From: Christiangramia salexigens
Lineage (GTDB): Bacteria; Bacteroidota; Bacteroidia; Flavobacteriales; Flavobacteriaceae
Assembly: GCF_001889005.1 (NCBI RefSeq)
Contig: NZ_CP018153.1
Span: 2,204,501-2,268,500 of the forward strand
Direction of reading: 5' to 3'
DNA: 64,000 nt
The notes below the pieces were generated by a model, which saw nothing but the letters and a program-made list of their open reading frames with translations, did not search any database and was not told the DNA's origin. Within the stretch, counting starts at the first letter, position 1. Each line of letters opens with the position of its first letter. Below, piece by piece: positions 26,613 to 36,191 of the stretch. Made by a program: the position numbers and the translations under genes.

Positions 26613-27617
26613 TTAAATAAAACTTCTGAATATTGTTAGCCTTAACAAGATCTCCAGCAATAATAACCCACCGGCAAGCAAAACCAGTGGCCTGAATTTT
26701 TCATCGTAATTATAATACTTGAACTCTTCTATTTCTGTCTTCTCCAGGGAATCAATCTCCTCATAGATAGATTCCAGTTTTTCATTATTTGTCGCTCTGA
26801 AATATTTTCCACCTGTAGAGGCCGCTATTTCCTTTAATAAAGCTTCGTCGATTTCCACCTGTATATTCCCAAATTGGAATCTTCCATTTGGTAGGATGGC
26901 CACTGGAGATAAGGCAGTTCCGTTACTTCCCACTCCTATGGTATACACTTTAATTCCAAATTCCACTGCCAGTTCACTAGCTGTATTAGGATCAATGAAA
27001 CCGGAGTTATTAACTCCATCGGTTAGCAATATGATCACCTTGCTTTCTGCCTCGCTATCCTTAAGACGATTAACTGCTGTAGCAAGTCCAGACCCTATCG
27101 CTGTACCATTTTCAAGAATGTTATTATACTCTATATCGTTTAGCGCATCCAGAACTATAGATTTATCACTCGTAATAGGTGTTTTTGTAAAGCTTTCTCC
27201 CGCATACACCACAAGACCTATCCGGTCTCCCGGCCGATCTTTAATGAATTCTTCGGCAACCCCTTTTAGAGCATCCAGTCTGTTAGGCTGTAGATCTCTC
27301 GCAAGCATACTTGCAGAAACATCTATGGCCATCACTATATCTATCCCTTTTGTACTGCTGGTCTTCGTAGAAACATCCACGGTACGGGGTCTCGCCATCG
27401 CAGTAATGATCAATGCCAGACTTAGCAATCTCAACACAAACAGAACAGGTCGTAATTTAGGAAGCAAACCAGACTTCACTTTAAACCCTTTGGTGCTTGA
27501 GATCCTTAGCTCTGCAGTTTGTTTGTTCTTTTTCCAGAAATACCATGCTATGGCCAATGGAAGTAGTAAAAACAACCAAAAGAACTCAGGATTTTCAAAG
27601 GTGAAATTTGCAAACAT
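26613..27617 (-). CDS. batA: BatA: membrane-anchored vWA protein
   Basis: 334 aa. Same arrangement as BatB: two N-terminal helices (about 11-28, 57-75), the arginine-rich MARPRTVDVS linker, a vWA domain with MIDAS DVSAS (99-103), TPITSDKS and LLTDGVNNSG, and a C-terminal helix followed by a very short tail. Two related vWA genes side by side are the hallmark of the Bacteroides aerotolerance operon. The stop of the preceding gene and the start of batA share a single base (27617), so translation is coupled. Confidence 0.94.
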   Translation of the reverse strand: MFANFTFENPEFFWLFLLLPLAIAWYFWKKNKQTAELRISSTKGFKVKSGLLPKLRPVLFVLRLLSLALIITAMARPRTVDVSTKTSSTKGIDIVMAIDVSASMLARDLQPNRLDALKGVAEEFIKDRPGDRIGLVVYAGESFTKTPITSDKSIVLDALNDIEYNNILENGTAIGSGLATAVNRLKDSEAESKVIILLTDGVNNSGFIDPNTASELAVEFGIKVYTIGVGSNGTALSPVAILPNGRFQFGNIQVEIDEALLKEIAASTGGKYFRATNNEKLESIYEEIDSLEKTEIEEFKYYNYDEKFRPLVLLAGGLLLLEILLRLTIFRSFI

Positions 27618-29266
27618 TAGTCTTCCAGGTTAATAAGTTCTACTGAATTTATGATCCTATTTGAGATCTCCTGAGCATACTGATCATTTTCATTAAAAAT
27701 GACGATAACCTGCTCAAATCCTCCCTTCTCTGCAAAATTAAGGATGACGTATTCATTAGGAATAACTTCACCAGTAACCGGGTTTTCAACCTCGAGACTA
27801 CCAAAAACCTTCAAGCCCTTGGCTCCATTAATGGTGGTAAAATCTTCCTGTTTCATTATAATATTCCTTGCTCCCTGATTTTCCAGATTCGTGTAGATCC
27901 CATCTACAGCCTTTTTAAGGTCAAAGTTTACCTCTCCCTTAAATTTAATAGTGCTTAAAGTTGTGTAGAAATTACTTAACAAACTGCCGTACATAAAGGT
28001 TTCTGAACCGGCCATCATTTGCTCTACCTCCTGTGGCATATCCATTTCACCTCTTACCAGAACCTTGGGAGTGGTGACCAATACCGGTGGATTTCCGTAT
28101 TCACTTCTTATCCAATCACCTTCCAGCAATTCTTTGGTAGGATGCCCCAGATAGGTGTCCTTAACATAGGTAATCCCTTTTGTGGCTATCAATACCGAAA
28201 TTCCTATAATTAGTATCGCAACCCCGGTAAGCACACCAATAATTATTCTTCTTTTCTGCTTTTTCTTCGCCTGTTCTTCAAGAAATGCCTTATCCTTTTG
28301 CAATTCTTCTTCTGTTGGTTCAGGAACCGATTCTCTTAGTTCTTCTATGATCTGTTGAGACTTAGTACGGTCCTCTTTAGCCGTTATAATATCGGGTTTG
28401 GAATTGGCAAATTTCGCAAGATCCGCTCTCTGAAGGATCTTCTGAAAATTACGGATCGTTTCATCACTTAAATTTAACTTCCCTTCAGTTCTCTGAGTTT
28501 CGAGATATAGTATCAACTCATTAGTAGTACTCTCCAGACCATGATCATAAATTTTCCTGTCCAGATATTTACGAACCGAAAAACTAAGTTGAGAGTAGTA
28601 TTCCTTTATCTCCCTTTTTTCAAGCAATTGTGAGCTATCCAACTTCTGGAGTTCAGCCATCGCTTGTTCATATGGAGGCAATTCGGGTTCGGTTTCTGCT
28701 TTTTTCTTCCTACGTATCAAAAAATAGCCTACTAAGGCAGCAATCAATCCCACTCCAAGGATCCACCACAACCAAACCGGAAAATTAAAACCAGAAGACA
28801 CCTCAACAGAAGGTTTTATGGGATATAATTTCTGTTTAGTCGTATCTACAACCACATCTCTAACTTCAACAGGAATGGAATCTGTATAGTACGTCTTGTT
28901 CTCTATAAGGATTTCCTGCCTCGGGATCACATATTTACCTGAATCGAATTGGGTTAAAAAATATTCCTTCAGCAACCGGTAATTTCCGCTCTTGGAGATA
29001 GTATCCACATCTGAAGTATCGAGTAATTCCAAAGGAGAAAAGGTATTTCCTTCCGGGAAAACCACCAATTGATCTGAGTTTGCAGATACATCGATCTTAT
29101 AACGGATCTGCTCGCCTATTTTAATGCTGGTTGTGTCTACTTTCGCATTTACATTTTCCTGAGCATTTACTGTGCTTCCGGAAAAGACAAGGCATATAAA
29201 AAACAGAAATCCCAGCAATCCTGAGATATCGAAATTAGAATATTTAGTGTTATTCTTTTCCTTCAT
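27617..29266 (-). CDS. Aerotolerance-operon membrane protein (DUF4381/BatD-like, two-helix)
   Basis: 549 aa. A signal peptide (about 13-35), a beta-rich periplasmic domain (about 36-160) in which QIRYKIDVSANSDQLVVFP resembles BatD modules, a membrane helix (about 166-185), and a cytoplasmic helical part with KEYYSQLSFSVRKYLDRKIY as in DUF4381. A second helix (about 340-360) is followed by a C-terminal domain (about 370-549) with TINGAKGLKVFGSLEVEN and FEQVIVIFNENDQYAQEI, which reads like a PsbP/lipoprotein fold and is unusual for this position. It lies between the DUF58 gene and batA, and probably scaffolds the vWA proteins. Exact family not certain. Confidence 0.78.
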   Translation of the reverse strand: MKEKNNTKYSNFDISGLLGFLFFICLVFSGSTVNAQENVNAKVDTTSIKIGEQIRYKIDVSANSDQLVVFPEGNTFSPLELLDTSDVDTISKSGNYRLLKEYFLTQFDSGKYVIPRQEILIENKTYYTDSIPVEVRDVVVDTTKQKLYPIKPSVEVSSGFNFPVWLWWILGVGLIAALVGYFLIRRKKKAETEPELPPYEQAMAELQKLDSSQLLEKREIKEYYSQLSFSVRKYLDRKIYDHGLESTTNELILYLETQRTEGKLNLSDETIRNFQKILQRADLAKFANSKPDIITAKEDRTKSQQIIEELRESVPEPTEEELQKDKAFLEEQAKKKQKRRIIIGVLTGVAILIIGISVLIATKGITYVKDTYLGHPTKELLEGDWIRSEYGNPPVLVTTPKVLVRGEMDMPQEVEQMMAGSETFMYGSLLSNFYTTLSTIKFKGEVNFDLKKAVDGIYTNLENQGARNIIMKQEDFTTINGAKGLKVFGSLEVENPVTGEVIPNEYVILNFAEKGGFEQVIVIFNENDQYAQEISNRIINSVELINLED

Positions 29267-29272
29267 TTTTCC

Positions 29273-30139
29273 TTAAGCTCTTCTTTTAAAATAACCTAAA
29301 AGCTTTTTCACATAACTTTCATCGGTACGGTTATTTATTACTCCCGCTCCGCTAAGTGAGAAACTTTGCTGAAAATATTCCAGCCTTCCCCTATAGTAAT
29401 CGGAGTATGACTTACGCACTGATGCAGATCCCGTATCAACATTGATGTAGTCACCGGTTTCCTCGTCCATCATCTGCACAATTCCAAGATTAGGAATATT
29501 CTCCTCCATTTTATCATATACCCTTATCCCGGTTAGATCATGTCTGCCGGCCACAATTTTCAGGGTACGCTGATAATCATCTGTCATAAAATCGGAAAGC
29601 AGAAATACTATCGCTTTTTTCTTCATCACATTAGACAGATATTTCAGGGCTCCGGCAACATCCGTTCTTTTGGATTCAGGTTTAAACTCAAGCAACTCCC
29701 TTATAATTCTTAAAACATGAGACCTTCCTTTTTTTGGCGGTATATAGAGTTCTATCTTATCTGTAAATAACATCAACCCGATCTTATCATTGTTTTGAGT
29801 GGCAGAAAATGCAAGGGTAGCAGCGATCTCGGTAACCATATCTTTTTTGAGCTGTTGCTGCGTCCCGAAGAATTCTGAACCTGATATATCCACCATTAAC
29901 ATCATGGTTAGTTCACGTTCTTCTTCAAACACCTTTACAAATGGCTCATTGTACCTCGCTGTCACATTCCAGTCTATACTCCTAACATCGTCTCCATACT
30001 GGTATTGCCTTACCTCACTAAAGGTCATTCCCCGTCCCTTAAAAGTAGAATGGTATTCCCCGCCAAAGACATGATCGCTCAGCCTTCGGGTCTTGATCTC
30101 AATTTTTCGTACTTTTTTAAGGAGTTCTTTTGTATCCAT
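29273..30139 (-). CDS. DUF58 (vWA-like) protein of the MoxR/bat operon
   Basis: 288 aa soluble protein. The DUF58 core GDDVRSIDWNVTAR (49-62) is followed by a vWA-like motif DISGS (84-88) and FLLSDFMTDDYQRT (about 178-191). An N-terminal helix carries RRLSDHVFGGEYHSTFKGRG (about 18-37). DUF58 proteins are regularly encoded directly behind MoxR ATPases and are thought to be their partners in chaperone-like assembly of metal or vWA protein complexes. The gap to moxR is 60 nt; the next gene follows after 6 nt. Confidence 0.93.
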   Translation of the reverse strand: MDTKELLKKVRKIEIKTRRLSDHVFGGEYHSTFKGRGMTFSEVRQYQYGDDVRSIDWNVTARYNEPFVKVFEEERELTMMLMVDISGSEFFGTQQQLKKDMVTEIAATLAFSATQNNDKIGLMLFTDKIELYIPPKKGRSHVLRIIRELLEFKPESKRTDVAGALKYLSNVMKKKAIVFLLSDFMTDDYQRTLKIVAGRHDLTGIRVYDKMEENIPNLGIVQMMDEETGDYINVDTGSASVRKSYSDYYRGRLEYFQQSFSLSGAGVINNRTDESYVKKLLGYFKRRA

Positions 30140-30199
30140 CTGTCTGTAAACAATTTTTAAAAACCATCTGAGCAGATCTCAGATGATAATTTTGAATTG

Positions 30200-31204
30200 T
30201 TATGGCACTTCAATTTCATTCACGATCTTATTCACAAGATCTTCTGAAGTTATATTTTCAGCTTCTGCCTCATAAGTTAGTCCGATCCTGTGTCTTAGAA
30301 CATCGTGCACTACGGCTCTTACATCTTCCGGGACAACATACCCGCGACGTTTAATAAACGCATAACATTTTGAAGCTATTGCAAGATTGATACTACCCCT
30401 TGGTGAAGCCCCAAAGCTTATAAGAGGTTTTATATCTTCAAGATTATATTTTTCAGGATTCCTGGTCGCAAAGATGATATCCAGGATATACCTTTCGATC
30501 TTTTCATCCATATATACATCGCGAACTGCACTTTGAGCTTTTAAGATCTGCTCAAGGCTTACAACAGGATTCACCTTTTCAAAACCTCCTTTTAAATTAG
30601 CCCTGATAATAAGTTGTTCCTCGTCCATTTGAGGATATTTTATCACGGTTTTAAGCATGAAACGGTCCACCTGGGCTTCTGGCAATGGGTAGGTTCCTTC
30701 CTGCTCAACAGGGTTCTGAGTGGCCATTACGAGGAATGGTTTATCCAGTTTAAAGGTTTCATCACCAATGGTCACCTGCTTTTCCTGCATTGCCTCAAGT
30801 AAGGCTGACTGCACTTTTGCCGGTGCTCTGTTGATCTCATCTGCCAGCACAAAATTTGCAAAGATCGGCCCTTTCTTAATGCTGAAATCATTTTCTTTCA
30901 TATTATAGATCAGGGTACCAACAACATCGGCAGGTAATAGATCTGGCGTAAACTGAACACGGCTAAAACTTCCGTGTACAGCCTGAGACAGGGTATTAAT
31001 AGCAAGGGTCTTTGCAAGACCGGGAACACCTTCTAAAAGTATATGCCCCTGCCCGAGTAAACCGATCAACAAACGCTCTACCATGTGCTTTTGCCCCACG
31101 ATGACCTTGTTCATTTCACGGGTTAAAATGTCTACAAAAGCGCTTTCTTTCTCTATTTTTTCGTTAATACTTGCGATATCAACCGATGAATCGTTTTCCA
31201 TCAT
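30200..31204 (-). CDS. moxR: MoxR-family AAA+ ATPase
   Basis: 334 aa. Walker A GVPGLAKT (59-66), Walker B FVLADEINRAPAK (about 109-121), sensor 1 MATQNPVEQEGTYPLPEAQ (about 158-176) and an arginine-finger region at VDRFMLK. The C-terminal lid contains GASPRGSINLA. MoxR ATPases act as chaperones with vWA partners; here it heads the bat operon and should energise assembly or remodelling of BatA/BatB. A start at the second Met is equally possible. The upstream gap (31205-31305) shows no clear TAnnTTTG box. Confidence 0.95.
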   Translation of the reverse strand: MMENDSSVDIASINEKIEKESAFVDILTREMNKVIVGQKHMVERLLIGLLGQGHILLEGVPGLAKTLAINTLSQAVHGSFSRVQFTPDLLPADVVGTLIYNMKENDFSIKKGPIFANFVLADEINRAPAKVQSALLEAMQEKQVTIGDETFKLDKPFLVMATQNPVEQEGTYPLPEAQVDRFMLKTVIKYPQMDEEQLIIRANLKGGFEKVNPVVSLEQILKAQSAVRDVYMDEKIERYILDIIFATRNPEKYNLEDIKPLISFGASPRGSINLAIASKCYAFIKRRGYVVPEDVRAVVHDVLRHRIGLTYEAEAENITSEDLVNKIVNEIEVP

Positions 31205-31305
31205 GATTTTCAGATTTTAATGTCGTGAATATACGCACTTGAACTAAGTGCCGCAAATGCAAAAATCAATGAATTTTCAATTATTTAAAAATTGCTTTAA
31301 CCAAA

Positions 31306-31334
31306 AAAAGGTGATGTATTATACATCACCTTTT
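31306..31334 (-). terminator. Terminator of the DUF4382 gene
   Basis: Thirteen-bp arms (31306-31318 and 31322-31334, core AAGGTGATGTA/TACATCACCTT) with a 3-nt loop. The minus strand continues into a T-run. It separates the DUF4382 lipoprotein unit from the moxR-bat operon. Confidence 0.9.
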
Positions 31335-31355
31335 ATATTATATAAATAGAGTTTT

Positions 31356-32168
31356 TTACAATGTGATCAACTCCAGTTCTGTGGTACTATTAGCTTCAAC
31401 CACCACATCGTTCACAACGTAATTGGTCAAACCTGAAGCAACCTCAGGGATCACCGTTAATTTATAAGTTCCAGCAGGCACACCGTTCAATGAAAAATCT
31501 CCATCTACATCGGTATACGCAGAAATTGTCGTAGAAGAATTCTTAAGCACTACAAGGCTCTGAATATTTGCAGGTTCTACTGAACCTATTACAGTACCTG
31601 CATTAGCTTTGGCACTTAATCTTATCACAGGCTTCAAATTATAACTTCCATTTCCGGTAGTTACAACAGATTCGTCAACATTAAAATCCAGTAAAAAAGC
31701 ATAATTTTCACCGGCTTCAAATTCCTGATTCACCTGAAGTTTTAAACCTGCTTGCTGAGCACTCGGAGTATTTAATGGTTTAGACTCTCCATTAATAACC
31801 ACTCTGTTCTGAGAACCCAGAACAAGTCTAATCTGACTAACAAAACCAGATGGAACTTCGGTACTAGCCAACAACTGAGTAACACCACCGGTTAACTCAA
31901 GAAGGTCATACACCCCTTTTTCAACGTTTCCAACGCTTACCCAGCCATCTCCATCTTCGTCACCTTCAAGTTCAGTTTCACTTTCCACATGGATCATTAC
32001 ATCCTGAACATCCACAAACACCGCATCATAATCACCGGGTGCATCGGTCATTCTAACGGTTAAATTCGATTTCCCTCCATTAGGCGTTGAGTCATCATCG
32101 CTACAGCTTATCAATCCTAAAGAGACAAGCATCATAATCATTGCACTTTTCAATGTGATATTTTTCAT
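31356..32168 (-). CDS. DUF4382 lipoprotein with carboxypeptidase-regulatory-like domain
   Basis: About 270 aa from ATG 32168 (MKNITLK); an ATG three codons farther out is also possible. The lipoprotein signal ends LGLISCSDDD. DUF4382 follows: LTVRMTDAPGDYDAVFVDVQDV (about 36-57, shown as one motif of the family), YDLLELTGG, LASTEVPSGFVSQIRLVLG. A C-terminal module (about 190-270) with ISAYTDVDGDFSLNGVPAGTY and LTVIPE is a carboxypeptidase-regulatory/SdrD-like beta-sandwich. Surface or periplasmic; function unknown, though DUF4382 proteins are common in Bacteroidota. Monocistronic. Confidence 0.87.
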   Translation of the reverse strand: MKNITLKSAMIMMLVSLGLISCSDDDSTPNGGKSNLTVRMTDAPGDYDAVFVDVQDVMIHVESETELEGDEDGDGWVSVGNVEKGVYDLLELTGGVTQLLASTEVPSGFVSQIRLVLGSQNRVVINGESKPLNTPSAQQAGLKLQVNQEFEAGENYAFLLDFNVDESVVTTGNGSYNLKPVIRLSAKANAGTVIGSVEPANIQSLVVLKNSSTTISAYTDVDGDFSLNGVPAGTYKLTVIPEVASGLTNYVVNDVVVEANSTTELELITL

Positions 32169-32336
32169 GTACTTCATAAAAAGATTTTATTGGTCCAGCA
32201 GAATAACGGCAAGCTCCATGCTAAATTTTACCAAACTAAAAGAATTAACTCAATTTAACACACCTTAACCAAGCCTTATATCTTTCCTGGTGAGATTCAA
32301 CTTTACTTTATTAACTTAGAAAATAAAAAAGCTATT

Positions 32337-33089
32337 ATGAAAACAGCCCTTATTACCGGAGCAACCAGCGGGATTGGCCGAGCCACAGCTTTACGTTTTG
32401 CTGCGGAAGGTTTTAAACTTATTTTATGCGGCAGAAGGACCGCACGTCTTGAAGACCTGAAACAAAAATTGGCTGTAGAAAATCCGGTACATATCCTCAA
32501 CTTTGATGTGAGGAATAAAGATGAGGTATTTAAAAAGATTGGAGGTCTTCCGGAACAATTCAGGGACATCGATGTCTTAATAAACAATGCAGGAAATGCT
32601 CATGGCCTGGACCCCATCCAATCGGGAAATGTTGATGACTGGGACGCTATGCTAGATATTAATGTAAAAGGCCTGCTCTACGTTAGCAAAGCCGTGATTC
32701 CCGGAATGATAGAAAAAGCGTCGGGACATATTATAAATATTGGCTCTACGGCAGGAAAAGAGGTTTATCCAAATGGTAATGTTTATTGCGCCAGTAAATA
32801 TGCCGTTGATGCTTTAAATCAAGGGATGCGAATAGACCTCAACGGAAAGGGAATTAGAGTAGGAGCAGTTAATCCGGGCTTAACACAAACTGAATTCAGC
32901 GATGTTAGGTTCAAGGGAGATTCAGATAAAGCTAAAAAAGTGTATCAGGGATTTATGGCTTTAAAACCTGAAGACATTGCCGATATTATTCATTTTGTTG
33001 TTACCCGACCTTATCATATCAATATTGCCGATCTCACTGTAATGCCTACCGCCCAGGCTAACAGCACCACTATTTCAAGGAATAACTAA
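32337..33089 (+). CDS. SDR-family NAD(P)-dependent oxidoreductase (YdfG-like)
   Basis: 250 aa classical short-chain dehydrogenase. Cofactor motif TGATSGIG (7-14), NNAGNA (83-88), catalytic Ser137 in NIGSTAG, and Tyr150-x3-Lys154 in VYCASKYAV. CGRRTARL after the second strand suggests NADP preference. The closest type is the YdfG/serine-3-dehydrogenase-like group acting on beta-hydroxy acids, including 3-hydroxypropionate; the real substrate is open. The AlbA_2-domain gene follows after 3 nt, then a phosphatase, so the three likely form an operon. Confidence 0.9.
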   Translation: MKTALITGATSGIGRATALRFAAEGFKLILCGRRTARLEDLKQKLAVENPVHILNFDVRNKDEVFKKIGGLPEQFRDIDVLINNAGNAHGLDPIQSGNVDDWDAMLDINVKGLLYVSKAVIPGMIEKASGHIINIGSTAGKEVYPNGNVYCASKYAVDALNQGMRIDLNGKGIRVGAVNPGLTQTEFSDVRFKGDSDKAKKVYQGFMALKPEDIADIIHFVVTRPYHINIADLTVMPTAQANSTTISRNN

Positions 33090-33092
33090 GAG

Positions 33093-34229
33093 ATGATCAA
33101 TAAACGCCTTCTTATTAAAAACCTGCTTGCGCATAATGACGAAAACAGTTTTTATGACAAAAAACGTCAACTTAATATTGGTGAAAAGGAAGGTAAGGCG
33201 AAATTCCTTAAACATATCTGCGCACTGAGCAATTCTAACCCCGAGAACAATAGTTTTATCGTCATTGGGGTGGAGGATGAAGATAATAGTATTGTAGGGA
33301 TCGACTTTTTTGATGACAGTAAAATCCAGAATCTGGTGAATGCCTACCTCACAAACCCGCCGGCGATTTCCTATGAAAATATTCCATTCCCACATCTTCC
33401 CGATCATCTCGTTGTAGGCCTGGTAACCATCAAACCTAATCATGGTAAGATCTGTTCGTTCAGAAAAAATATCTGGAAATATTATGGAGGATCTGTCTTT
33501 CTTCGGGATGGCAGTATAAGCATGCCGAAGGTTTTTGATATCGAGATCAAAGATGTGAATTCTAACCAGGTTACCTCTATTGAAAATCATTCACATAATA
33601 ATCTGGAATATACTCTGGATGGGGTTTTTGAATTTATGCGGAAAAGACGGGATTTTAACCCCTCTTATAAGGTCTTTAAGGAATATTTCGTGGTATGCTG
33701 GGCCGGTAAAAAAAAGAATCTGAATGGTGATGATTATTTTTCCAGGGTGGACATAGAGCTTATCAACGAACAGGTGAAATTATTTTATTCAGATCTGGAT
33801 GAAGTGAGCATAAGTCATGATAACGATCATTTTAGAATTGTTGAGTATGTACATTTGGGACTTCACGATCAATTCAAATACTATCCATTGGAGGAAGTAT
33901 GTATTCGTTTCAGAGAGAACGGGAACTATGATATAGAGAGCAAACTTTTATTTGAAGCTCCCAAATTCGATAAAAAAACACTGTACCATATTTATAATAC
34001 CAATAAGGCTTTGATACAAAAGCTGAAAAACAATTACGAATTATCTCGTGTACAGAAAAAAGATCTAAAAAACCTTCCATTTACGTATTTATTATGCTAT
34101 TTAAATAATTTTAAAGAAGCTTTAACCCAACTCGAGGAAGCCAAACCTTATCTTAAGGCTTATAATATCGAGGCATACCACTCATATAAAGAGAGTATGC
34201 GAATATTGAGGAAAGTGAAATACAATTAA
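33093..34229 (+). CDS. AlbA_2 (Schlafen-type) domain protein
   Basis: 378 aa. The first about 170 residues fit the AlbA_2/Schlafen putative nucleic-acid-binding and ATP-binding domain: KAKFLKHICALSNSNPENNSFIVIGVED is the 'A.AN..GG.I.IGV.D' core (split here at SNPENNS), and the hairpin ends GGSVFLRDGS. The rest (about 180-378) is rich in charged helices and has no family I know. AlbA_2 proteins are usually presumed transcriptional regulators or RNA-acting. Position between an SDR and a protein phosphatase-like gene is shared in some flavobacteria, as far as I recall, but not explained. Confidence 0.75.
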   Translation: MINKRLLIKNLLAHNDENSFYDKKRQLNIGEKEGKAKFLKHICALSNSNPENNSFIVIGVEDEDNSIVGIDFFDDSKIQNLVNAYLTNPPAISYENIPFPHLPDHLVVGLVTIKPNHGKICSFRKNIWKYYGGSVFLRDGSISMPKVFDIEIKDVNSNQVTSIENHSHNNLEYTLDGVFEFMRKRRDFNPSYKVFKEYFVVCWAGKKKNLNGDDYFSRVDIELINEQVKLFYSDLDEVSISHDNDHFRIVEYVHLGLHDQFKYYPLEEVCIRFRENGNYDIESKLLFEAPKFDKKTLYHIYNTNKALIQKLKNNYELSRVQKKDLKNLPFTYLLCYLNNFKEALTQLEEAKPYLKAYNIEAYHSYKESMRILRKVKYN

Positions 34230-34230
34230 T

Positions 34231-34959
34231 ATGGCAAGAAAACTCGCTATTGGCGATTTACATGGTGGTCTAAAAGGACTAATTCAGTTGTTGGAAAGAA
34301 TAGATCTGTCTCCGGAGGATGAGCTGATCTTTCTTGGCGATTATGTTGATGGTTGGAGTGATTCAGCTAATACGGTCTCTTACTTAATTGAATTGGCCAA
34401 ACAAAACACCTGTATCTTTTTAAGAGGAAATCACGATGATCTTGCGCATCGCTGGCTGGAATCTGGTGAAATGAACCAGAAGTGGCTGGAGCATGGCGGC
34501 CAATCCAGCATAGATGCCTACAGGAATTTTAGTGAGCAGGAAAAAAAAGAGCATATAGATTTCTTTAATCAAATGTTCAATTATTATAAAGATGACGAGG
34601 AAAGGCTTTTCGTTCATGCCGGATTCACAAATTTACATGGTCCGGACTTTGAATATCATCCAACTGGTTTCTACTGGGATCGCACTTTATGGGAGATGGT
34701 ATTATCTATGAACGATGCTCTTGAACCCGGGGACGCGCTTTACCCCAAAAGGCTCCAGCACTTTAAAGAGATCTATATTGGACACACGCCTGTAACCAGA
34801 ATTGGGTATGATAAACCGGTGAATAGAGCTAACATCTGGAATGTAGATACAGGAGCGGCTTTTATGGGACCGGTTTCTGCAATAGATATAAATACCAAAG
34901 AAGTTTTTCAAAGTGATCCGGTCCATAGTCTTTACCCCAATGAACAGGGAAGAAATTAG
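34231..34959 (+). CDS. Metallophosphatase (Ser/Thr protein phosphatase-like)
   Basis: 242 aa. Signature metal-binding motifs of the PPP/calcineurin phosphoesterase fold: GDLHG (8-12), GDYVDG (36-41), GNHD (66-69), then HAGF (about 128) and IGHTP (about 187). The pattern matches bacterial PrpA/B-like serine/threonine phosphatases and diadenosine tetraphosphatases; the substrate cannot be decided. Cytoplasmic. It starts one base after the AlbA_2 gene stop, so co-translation is likely. No terminator-like hairpin is seen in the 173-nt gap before the desaturase gene. Confidence 0.92.
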   Translation: MARKLAIGDLHGGLKGLIQLLERIDLSPEDELIFLGDYVDGWSDSANTVSYLIELAKQNTCIFLRGNHDDLAHRWLESGEMNQKWLEHGGQSSIDAYRNFSEQEKKEHIDFFNQMFNYYKDDEERLFVHAGFTNLHGPDFEYHPTGFYWDRTLWEMVLSMNDALEPGDALYPKRLQHFKEIYIGHTPVTRIGYDKPVNRANIWNVDTGAAFMGPVSAIDINTKEVFQSDPVHSLYPNEQGRN

Positions 34960-35132
34960 GTTATTTTTTTATTGGCTCTAAAAGCATATTCATATCTTTG
35001 AAGTACAATCCATTCCGTAATTGAAATATTATGGAATAATTTGGAATTTTATAAAACTGCTTGCTTATTGCAGTGTTAATAATATATAAGCTATAATATT
35101 CTTTAATTCGAATTATAGAAAACAGATTAAAA

Positions 35133-36137
35133 ATGGCCTTAAAAAACATACGACTTGAAGTAATGCAAACGGTCGAAAAATCCGTTCAGGGGTTTATTGA
35201 CGAATATTTAATCCCTGTGGACGATATTTGGCAGCCTACAGATCTTTTGCCTAACCTGCAAAGTGAAGAAGGTTTTGAAGAAGTTACCCAATTAAGAGAA
35301 GAGGCCAAGGAACTTGGTTATGACTTTTGGGTAGTTCTTGTTGCAGATATGGTTACCGAAGAAGCATTGCCTACTTACGAATCCTGGTTAATGGACATGG
35401 AAGGTGTAGAGCAACATGGTGCAGGACGTGGTGAGCAAAACAGCTGGGCCAAATGGGTTCGTCACTGGACTGGAGAAGAAAACCGACATGGTGATACCTT
35501 AAATAAATATCTCTATCTCTCAGGTAGAGTTAATATGAAAGAAATCGAGAAAACCACTCAGCACCTTATCAATGATGGTTTCGATATCGGGACCGGAAGA
35601 GATCCATACAGAAACTTTGTGTACACGAGTTTCCAGGAACTTGCAACCAATATTTCCCATAAACGAGTAGGTCAACTCGCTAAGAAAAAGGGTAATAAAA
35701 TGCTTGGTAAAATGTGTAATATCATTGCAGGTGATGAAATGAGACATTATATGGCTTACAGGGAATTTGTAAAGACCATTTTTGAGTATGACCCAAGCGA
35801 AATGATGCTGGCATTCCAGGATATGATGAAGAAAAAGATCGTGATGCCTGCACAATTCATCAGAGAATCTGGCCAGGGAATAGCTGAAGCATTCGAGAAT
35901 TTCTCCAATGCAGCACAGAGACTAGGTGTTTATACCACTTATGACTATATCGATATTCTTAGAAAACTTAATGCATACTGGGAAATAGATAAAATGAATT
36001 CTCTTACAGATGATGCTGAAAGAGCAAGGGATTATCTCATGAACCTTCCAGACAGAATGTCCAGAATAGCAGATAGAATTGCGGTTCCGGAAGATCCACA
36101 CAAATTCAAGTGGGTTGAATCTAATGGTACTATTTAG
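35133..36137 (+). CDS. Acyl-ACP desaturase
   Basis: 334 aa. Diiron ligands in the ferritin-like four-helix bundle: Glu in VTEEALP (about 76-77), EENRHG (115-120), Glu169 in SFQELAT and DEMRH (201-205). This is the soluble stearoyl-ACP delta-9 desaturase type, which introduces a cis double bond into acyl-ACP using O2 and ferredoxin. It would make unsaturated membrane lipids aerobically. The AT-rich leader has a dyad ATTCC/GGAAT (about 35011-35045) and a TAATTCGAATTA palindrome that may serve regulation. Followed by its own terminator. Confidence 0.95.
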   Translation: MALKNIRLEVMQTVEKSVQGFIDEYLIPVDDIWQPTDLLPNLQSEEGFEEVTQLREEAKELGYDFWVVLVADMVTEEALPTYESWLMDMEGVEQHGAGRGEQNSWAKWVRHWTGEENRHGDTLNKYLYLSGRVNMKEIEKTTQHLINDGFDIGTGRDPYRNFVYTSFQELATNISHKRVGQLAKKKGNKMLGKMCNIIAGDEMRHYMAYREFVKTIFEYDPSEMMLAFQDMMKKKIVMPAQFIRESGQGIAEAFENFSNAAQRLGVYTTYDYIDILRKLNAYWEIDKMNSLTDDAERARDYLMNLPDRMSRIADRIAVPEDPHKFKWVESNGTI

Positions 36138-36160
36138 TCAGCATTCAATTAAAAACATTA

Positions 36161-36191
36161 AAAAACCCTGCATTGTCAAAGCAGGGTTTTT
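36161..36191 (+). terminator. Terminator after the acyl-ACP desaturase gene
   Basis: AAAAACCCTGC (36161-36171) pairs with GCAGGGTTTTT (36181-36191) with a 9-nt loop and a seven-T tract. Confidence 0.92.
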
